From Elusimicrobiota bacterium (GTDB lineage Bacteria > Elusimicrobiota > Elusimicrobia > UBA1565): 64,000 nt of DNA. The position numbers and the translations under genes are program-made. The notes below the pieces were generated by a model that was not told the origin of the DNA, made no database searches, and saw nothing but the letters and a program-made list of their open reading frames with translations. Positions 42,501 to 51,500 of this stretch are shown piece after piece (the stretch's first letter is position 1; each line of letters opens with the position of its first letter). The stretch is from assembly GCA_041660925.1 (NCBI GenBank), contig JBAZVI010000005.1, positions 248,001-312,000 on the forward strand. Reading direction: 5' to 3'.

Positions 42501-45500
42501 CCGGGATCGTCTGGCGCGACAGCGGCACGCTCAACATCTCAGTGTCGAGCGTCGGGGTCGTGACGAGAGCCGCGGGTCGTTTCGCGGCCGGCGTCTATCT
42601 CGACGGAGGTGGAGACCTCCGCAACGCGGCGCCGACCGGGCTCCCCACGGGCTCGCGCACCCGCACGGTCGAGGCGTGGATCAACCCCGTCTCGACCCAG
42701 GGCGCCAACGGCATCGTCACCTGGGGCAGTGCAGGGGCGCTGAACCTCCAGCGCCTCTACCTCAACAACGGGCGCCTCGCCGTCGACATGGGCGGGGGGC
42801 CCTACACCCCCGGCGCGGTCCTGAGCACCGGCGTCTGGCAGCACGTCGCGTTCAGCTACGACGGCATCGTGGGCACGCTTTACGTCGACGGGAACGCGAT
42901 CGGCAGCAACAGCTTCGGCGCGGCTTCGACGGCCCTGGGCACCCTCTACATCGGCAACACCGAGAGCGGCGGACGCTTCAAAGGCTGGATCGACGAGGTC
43001 CGCGTGCTGGCCCGGGCCATGGACTCCGGCGAGGCCCGCGACGACGCGGTCCGCGGCCATCCCTACTACGTCGCGTATTCCTCGACCGCCGGGAACGCCT
43101 GGCAGGTCGTCGTCGCGACGGTTCCGGGCTCGGGCGCCTTCGTGGGCATGACCGGGAGCCAGGGCTCGACGGCGGCGCAGACCCTCTCGGTCTCGAGCAT
43201 GAGCCTCAACGTCTCGACGAGCAACGCCGTCGGCGCACTGGCGACGAACCAGGTCCTCTTCTACGTCGCCGACCGCTCCGGCAACTACGGAGTCGCGGGA
43301 CCCTACGGGGTCGTGCTGGACTCCAACACGGCCGTGGCCGTCTCCACTCCGAACCTCCCCGCGGACGGTTCCTATACCGGGACCATGCCGTACTTCCAGT
43401 GGACCGGCCCGAGCACGACGACGGTCACGGGCATGGGCGGGCCGGGCGGCTCCAACGGGCGCTTCTATCTGCAGGTCTCGGCCAACGACCCGGACTTCGC
43501 CCCCGGAAGCATCGTCCTCAGCATCTCGACCCCGGCGCTCGTCTCCGACACCGGGATCTCGCGCGTCACCGGGGTCTACCTCTCGACGCACGCCCTCGTC
43601 GAGGGGAACCTCTACTATCAGCGGGTGCGCTCGCTGAGCTCACTCGGCGTCTACGGTCCTTGGAGCTCGAGCACGACCTTCCGCGTCGACAAGACGACGC
43701 CGACCGCCTCGCTCTACCGTCTCTTCAATTCGACCGGAGGGGCGCTCTCGGAGACGCAGTACACGAACCTCACGCAGGGGAGCAGCGCCCAGATCGTGCT
43801 CGACGACAACCTGTCCGGCTTCACGAACGGCCGGGAACTCCCGGTCATCCCCGGTACGCGGGGACTCTGGCACTTCAGCGAGCGCGAGGGTCACCAGCCC
43901 GTCGACTCGAGCGGCCGGGGGAACTCGGGCACGATGATCGGGGTGAACGCATCCTCCGCCGCCTACGGCGTCACGCCCTTCGGCGTCGGACTGCGCTGCG
44001 ACGGACTGCAGGCCATGGACGTCGCGGGCGCGGACTTCGACTTCGCGGCCTCCACCGCCTTCACCTTCGAGTTCTGGATGAATCCGGACTATCTCTCCGG
44101 AACGCAGGTCATCGGCGGCGTCGGCAGCATCTTCCCGCCCGGCGGGAACTGGCTGCTGCGCCTCAGCGACGACCGGCTCTTCTTCACGAACAACACGGCG
44201 GGCGGCTACCTGAGCCCGGCGGGCTTCCTGAACGCAGGGATCTGGCAGCACGTGGCGATGGTCGTGCGCGGGACGCGCATCAAGTTCTACGTCAACGGCG
44301 TGCTCGTGAACACCGGCATCTCCCCCGCGGGCGGCAACGGCGGCCCCTACGGCCGCGCCTTCACGCTCTGCGCCGCCAACCGCAGCACAGGACAGCGCGA
44401 CGGGCTCTTTACGGGCGCGCTCGACGAGGTCCGGGTGCTGGATTATGCCGCCGAATCCTCGCAGATCGCCGACGACTATGCCTTCTCGCGAGCCGGACGC
44501 TGGGCCGTGGAGGTCTCCTCGAACGCCGGGACCAGCTGGGGCGTCGTGAGCGCGACCTGGTCCTCGGCCGGCTGGCCGTACATCGCGCTCAGCGGCGCGG
44601 AGGGGAGCGTCGGACCCGAGACCCTCGCGATCCGGAACCTCTCGCTCACGCATTCGACGAGTTCCGCGGTCGGCGCGTTGGCCACGAACCAGGTCCGCTT
44701 CAACGTCCCCGACCGCGCCGGGAACATGCTCGTCAGCGGGCCCTACGGCCTCATCGTGGACACGGTCGCGGCCGCCGCCGTCTCCACTCCGGCCTTCCCC
44801 GTCAACGGAGCCTACGTCCGCCAGCAGCCGAACTTCATCTGGAACGGACCCAGCACGACGACGGCGGCGGGGATGGGCAAGCTCGTCTTCTACCGCCTCG
44901 AGGTGGACGTCACCCCGAACTTCAACGCCCCCGTCGTCTCGGTGAGCACCCCCGTGATCATCCAGAGCACCTCCGCGGCCTACACCTTCGCGGACTATCT
45001 GTCCACCTACACGCTGGTCAACAACGCGACCTACTACTGGCGCGTGACGGCCCAGGATTTCCTCGGCCAGCGCTCCCCGCCTCTGAGCGTCGCGTCCTTC
45101 GTCACGGATTTCAGCGCCCCCGCGGATTCGGCCTTCCGTTCCCTCAGTTCGACCGGAGGGGCCACGGCCGAGAATACGGCCAACGACATCGCGGTGAACG
45201 TGACCGCCGCGGCGACGCTCATGGACTCGGTGTCCGGCCTGCAGGTCACGGCGGCCGGAGGACGGACCAGCTACGGCGTCGTCTACTCGACGGACGCCGG
45301 CGCGACCTGGTACGACGGCGGGGTCGGCGATTCCTACCTGGACGCGAGCATCTCCACGATGACGGCGCTCGTTGCGTTCCAGAACCGGCTCTACGCCGCC
45401 GCCAGCGGCTCCGGAGGAAGCGTCGGGAAGGTCTTCGTCTACGACGGCGCCTCGTGGTCGCAGTCCCAGCTCTTCGGCGCGGAGGTGCGAACGCTCAAGG

Positions 45501-48500
45501 AATATGCGAACAAGCTCTACGCCGGCCTCGGAGACGGCACCGTCTACACCTTCGACGGCTTCGCCTGGACGGGCCCGCTCGCGACCCTCGACGGCCGCGT
45601 CAACGCCTTCGCCGAGTACAACGGACGCTTCTACGCCGGTACGGGCCCCGCCGGCCGGATCTGGGTCTACGACCCCCAGGTCGGCCTCTGGTACCCGTCC
45701 TATAAGGCGTCCGATCCGGAGATCCACTCCCTCGAGGTCTACAACAACCGGCTGTTCGCCGGCGGGAACCCCAACGTCTACGGTTTCGACGGCAGCAGCT
45801 GGACGGTGTCGCTCTTCACGGGCGGAGCGACCTACTCGCTGAAGACCTACGCCAACCGCCTCTACGCCGGCACGAACCTCTCCGGCCGCATCTACTCGTA
45901 CGACGGCGGCGGCTGGGGGATCACGCTCGACCTCTCGGAGATCGACGCTCACGCGGTCGAATCCTTCGGCGGCCGGCTCTATGCAGGCGCCAACGACGCC
46001 AGCAGCCCCGGCCGGCTCTACGCCTACGACGGCAAGGGGACGCAGATGATCATGCATACTTTCCCCACCGTCAACGACCGGGTCTATGCCTTCGGGGAAT
46101 ACAACGGCCGTCTCTACATGGGCGGCGCCGACTCCTCGTTCAGCGGCAAGGTCTGGGTCTCGACCCCGCTGCCCGTCTCGCTCACCGGGACGGACGGGAC
46201 GATGGCCGCACAGACCGTCGCCGTGACGGGTCTGGACCTCGCGCAGTCCCTCAACGCCAGCGTCTGCGCGGGTGTCGCGCCCTGCGCCGCCACCAACCAG
46301 GTGCGCTTCGCGGCCGTCGACCGCGCGGGCGGGGTCGCGGCGGCGGGGCCCTTCGCCATCCTCGTCGACCCGCTCCTGAGCCCGCCCACCGCGCTCTACC
46401 CCGCGTCCGGCGCGTTCATCCGCACGAGCACGCCGACCCTCGTCTGGATCGAGCAGAACGCGATGCCGCTCCATGACGTCTACATCTCGAGCCAGCCGGG
46501 CTTCGTCCCGCTGAGCGCGCAGAGTCTGACGAGCAACCCGTCCTATCTCTCGCCGATGGGCCTCACCGCCGCGACCACCTACTACTGGCGCGTTCGCGGC
46601 CAGGACGCGATCGGCATCTATTCCGGCTTCTCGGCCTCGCCGATCTTCCAGATCGACCAGACGGCGCCCTCCGTGCTCGACTTCCGCCACTTCAGCTCCA
46701 CCGAAGGGGCGCTCGGTCAGGGTCAGTACACGTCCCTGACGACCGGAGTGACCGTACAGGTGACGGTCCAGGACCTGGATGCGGGCATCGACCGCGGTCC
46801 CGCGCTGAGGACCATCGACGGCACGAAGGCCCTCGTACCCTTCGACGAGGGGCAAGGGGGCGCCGTCACGAGCATCGACGGCGGGATGCGCATGCTCTTC
46901 AGCGGCGCCGCAGATTGGGCGCCGGGTCTGGTCAACTTCGCGGCGCGCTTCGACGGCGCGAGCTCCCTGGCCAGCACGGGGACCGCGAGCCTGCCCGCCG
47001 GCGACACCGCGCGGACCGTGGAGCTGTGGGTGTACCCTGAGAACGCCAACGGCGGCGGACTCATCGAGTACGGCGGGAACTTCCGCCTGCACATGAGCGG
47101 GGACTGCCTGAGCGCGGCGGCGGGGAACTCCCTGCTCTGCCTCGACCAGGGGAACGACTCCGCCTTCACGTTCACGCCCAACGCGTGGCACCACATCGCG
47201 TACACCTACGACGGTCTCGGGCACAACACGCTCTACGCCGACGGCGGCATGATCGGGAGCTTCATCCAGTCGCACGCGACGGGCTTCGGGCGCCTCTTCG
47301 TCGGCACCGCGACCGCCTGCGGACCCTTCACGGGCCGCATCGAGGAGCTCCGCGTCCTCGACCGCGCGCTCACGGCGGCCGAGGTCTCGGCGGACTACCG
47401 TCAGGCCGGCCGGATCCGGGCGTCCTATTCGGTCGACGGCGGCGCGAACTGGACGCTGGTCAGCGCGACGGCGCCCGTCGGAGGGGTCCGCGTCGCCGTG
47501 AGCGGCGGCGCGGGCAGCCGCTCCGCGGAGACGGTCTCGCTCGAGGGTCTCTCGCTGGTGCAGTCGACGACGACGGCGACCGGCGGGGCGGGGACCGATC
47601 AGGTCCGCTTCTACATCGACGACCAGGCCGGCAACGAGACCGTCGCCGGTCCCTATACGGTGCTGGTGGACACCACCGTCCCCCAGCCCTCGGTCGCGAC
47701 CCTCTTCGCGCTTTCGACGACGAGCCTGTATACGGCCGTCTCGGCGACCGATTCCTTCAGCGGCATCCGCGACTTCCAGTTCGAGACCTCCTCCTCGTCG
47801 ATCTTCGCGCCGCCGGTCTCGACGTCCCCGTACACGACCTCCTCCACCTATTCGTTCACGGGTCTCGCGGCGGCGACGACCTACTACGTCCGCGTGCGCG
47901 CACGCGACAACCTCCTCAACGTCTCCCCCGTCTCGGTGGCCCTGGCGACGTCGACCTTCGGCACGGTCTATTTCACGACGGGAGCGATCGCGCCCGCCTC
48001 GGCGATGCAGAACAGCGACGTGCCGATGCTGCGCTTCGCCCTGGCCGCCCCGCCCGCCTCGACCTCCAAGTTCTATTCGCTGCGCGTGCGGCGCTCCGGA
48101 ACGGTGCCGGACGCCGGCATCGTCCGCGCGAGCATCTATAACGACTCCAACGGCAACGGCGTCTTCGACGGGGGAGTCGAGGTCGAGCTGGCCGGCGCGG
48201 CCTTCACGGCGGGTGAGGCGTTCATCGACCTGGCTTCCGCCGGCAACACGCAGAACATCGACCCGTCGTCGAAGACCTACTTCCTCGTCTACCGGATGCA
48301 GACCGACGCTCCGCCGACGGCGACCATCGGCGTGGACACGATGACGCCCTACGACTTCTCCCTTCAGTTCCCCTCGAGCCCGGAAGGGCCGTTCCCGACG
48401 TACGTGACGCCGATCCCCGTCACCGACGGACCCAACGGGGTGAACTTCACCGCCACGAACATCGCCCCCGCCGCGGTCCAGGCCGCGCAGGCCGATGTGC

Positions 48501-51500
48501 CGCTGCTGCGCCTGCTCGCGCAGGCCGACAGCAACGGGACGAGCATCATGGACCAGGTCGTCGTGCGTCTGGTCGGCACGCTGCCGGGCAACCAGCTCAC
48601 GGGCCTCACGCTCTGGTACGACAAGCTCGGGCTCGGGACCTTCGACAAGGCCAATGACGACAAGCTCTCCGACGGCGCGACCTTCTCGAACGGCTACTCG
48701 ACGCTCACGCTGAACGCGCCGGTCTCCTCGCGCACGGTGACGAGCGCGCCGGCCTACTACTTCCTCACCGCGAACGTCGGCATCAGCGCCCCCCAGGGCT
48801 CCTGGTTCCAGGTCGCTCTTTCGACCCCTCCGGACGTCATCCTGGACAACCCGGCCGACACCGTCTCCTTCGCGACGCTGCCGCTGATGTCGAGCACGGC
48901 GACCGTCGTCGTCAACAACCTCCTGAGGATCTCGGCGACCGACCAGACTCCCGCGAGCTTCATCCAGGGGGACCTCTACTCGGTCGTGCGCGCGTCCATG
49001 GCCGTGGACATCGGCTTCGCGCAGCTCAACCGGGTCACCGTCGACCGCACGGGCACCGCCCAGGACTCCGATCTGACGAACGCCTCCGTCTACCGGGACC
49101 AGACCGCGGACGGCAACGCGCTCAACCCCTCCGTCGACATCTTCCTGGGTTCGGCGCCCTTCGTCGCGGGCCGGGCGACGATCGACATCACGACCTCGAG
49201 CATCAACCAGGGTACGACGGCCGTGTTCTTCATCGCCTATCAGCTCAGTCCCGGCGCGAACCCGGGCCGCACCCTCGGCGCCTCCCTGACGAACGCCTCC
49301 TATTTCCGAGTCCCCAACGCGCAGACCGTCGTCACGAGCACCTTCCCGATCACGACGGGGACGCGGGGCATCGTCGCGACGGTCAACCAGCTGCTCATCC
49401 CCCTGGCCCAGTCGGCGGCGCCCGGCGGCGCCGACCAGGGGGGCAACGACATCCCGATGCTCCGCCTGGACCTCGTCTCCAGCCGCAACAACTTCAGCTG
49501 GCTGAGCCTCATCGTGAACAGCAGCGGCACGGCGCTGGACGCGGACGTCCGGAACGTGCGCGTGTACCGCGACGACGGCGACGGCGTCTTCTCGAGCGGC
49601 GCGGACACGGCGATCACGGATAGTTCCCAGAGCTTCACCGGCGGCTCGGTGAACATCCCGCTCTCGATCCCGCAGACGATCACCGCCTCGACGCACGCGT
49701 ACTTCATCACGGTGAGCCTGATGCCCTCCGCCGTCCCGGGACGCACCATCGGCGTGCGCATCTCGTCGACCTCGAGCTTCAATCTGAGCTCGCCGAACTT
49801 CGTCTCGTCACAGACGGCGACGTTCCCCTTCGACGGCGGACCGGTCGTCATCAACCAGTTCGCCAACACCGTGACGGTGACGACGGTCAGCGTCGCCTCG
49901 ATCCTGGGGGCCACGCCGGGGACGCAGGACGTCGCCCTCATGGCGCTGACCCTGCGCACCGACGTCTCGAACGCCGGCTGGACCACCCTCAAGGTCGACC
50001 AGGCCGGCAGCGCCATCGACGCCGACTTCGGCGACGTGAAGGTCTACTACGACGTCAACAACGTCGGGGCCTTCGACTCGTCGAATCTCACGCAGTATCT
50101 GCTCATCACCTCCACCGGGCAGCGCTTCGGGCAGGGCATGGCGGGGAGCATCACGCTCGGCTTCAACCTGCCGCCCACCCTTGGGACGACTCCTCAGCGC
50201 TACTTCGTCACCGTCGACCTCTCGACCGCCGCGACCCCCGGCCGCACGGTCGTGCTCCGCGCGATCAACGAGACCTATCTCGCGGTCACCGCGCCGAACC
50301 AGGTCGGTCCCACGAGCTTCGCGTCGCAGCCGCTGACGGTCAACGCCCCGCCCGCCCAGATGCACATCCTCGCGCTGAGCTCCGCCCCCGCGAACGTCAC
50401 GCAGGGCTCGGCGAACGTCCCGATGATGGTGCTCAAGACGTGGATGTCGGCGTACACGGGGGCGTGGACACAGCTCCGTCTGGACCGCTCGGGCTTCGGG
50501 CTCGACGCCGACGTCACCGGCGTCAAGCTCTTCCGCGACGCCAACGGCAACGGCACGCTCGACGTCGTCACCGACGAGCGCCTGAGCACCGCGGCCTTCA
50601 GCGCGGGCACGGCGGTCCTCAGCTTCGCCACGCAGACGGTGACCGCTTCGACCCAGACCTTCTTCCTGACCTACGACGTCTCGGTCACCGCGGTCGCCGG
50701 TCACACGATCGGGGCGATCTTCGGAGCGCCTGGGCTCTTCAACATCGCCGCGCCCAACAGCGTGTCGGGGACCGACTTCCCGCTTCAGTCGGCGGAGTCC
50801 GTCGTCATGCCGACGCAGGCCGGCCTCTACGTCGGCGGGCAGGACAAGGCCCCGGGCCAGCTCACGCAGGGAGCGACGAACCAGCTCATGATGACGCTCT
50901 CGCTGAACACCAGCGCGTATGCGGTGCTTTGGAGCGGCCTGACGCTGCGCTCCTCGGGGACCGCGAGCGACGCCGACATCAAGGCCGTGCACGTCTGGCG
51001 CGACGTCAACGGCAACAGCCTGCTCGAGCCGGGCACGGACCAGGACCTGAGCTCCGGCCTCAACGGCTTCCTCGGCGGGGCCGCCATCGTGAGCCTGACG
51101 GTCCCGCAGACGATCGGGACTTCCCAGGCGCGCTACCTCATCACCATCGACGTCGGCGACTATGCGACCCCGGGCCGCACCTTCGGGCTCGCGCTCGATA
51201 CCACGGCGGCCTTCACTCTCAACGACCCCAACACGGTCGTCCCGGTCGGTTTCCCCTTCACCTCGACGACGATCCCGATCAAGAAGCAGCCCGAGCAGCT
51301 CGTCGTCTCCGCGTCGAACCTGCTCTCCTCCGGGATCAACCAGGGCGCGCTCTCCGCGGTCGTCCTCCTGAATGTCCGGGCCTCGCGCAACATCGTGAAT
51401 TGGACGAACCTGCGCCTCGCGCGCACCGGCACCCTGGGCGATGCGGGGGCCGGGCAGATCCGGGTCTACCGCGACCTCGACGGCTCCGGCGCCGTGAGCG

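Noticed and set aside
43640..49696. Open frame of about 2000 codons on the minus strand
   Set aside because: Same reason: a GC-rich shadow of the giant gene, with no signal, motif or start context.
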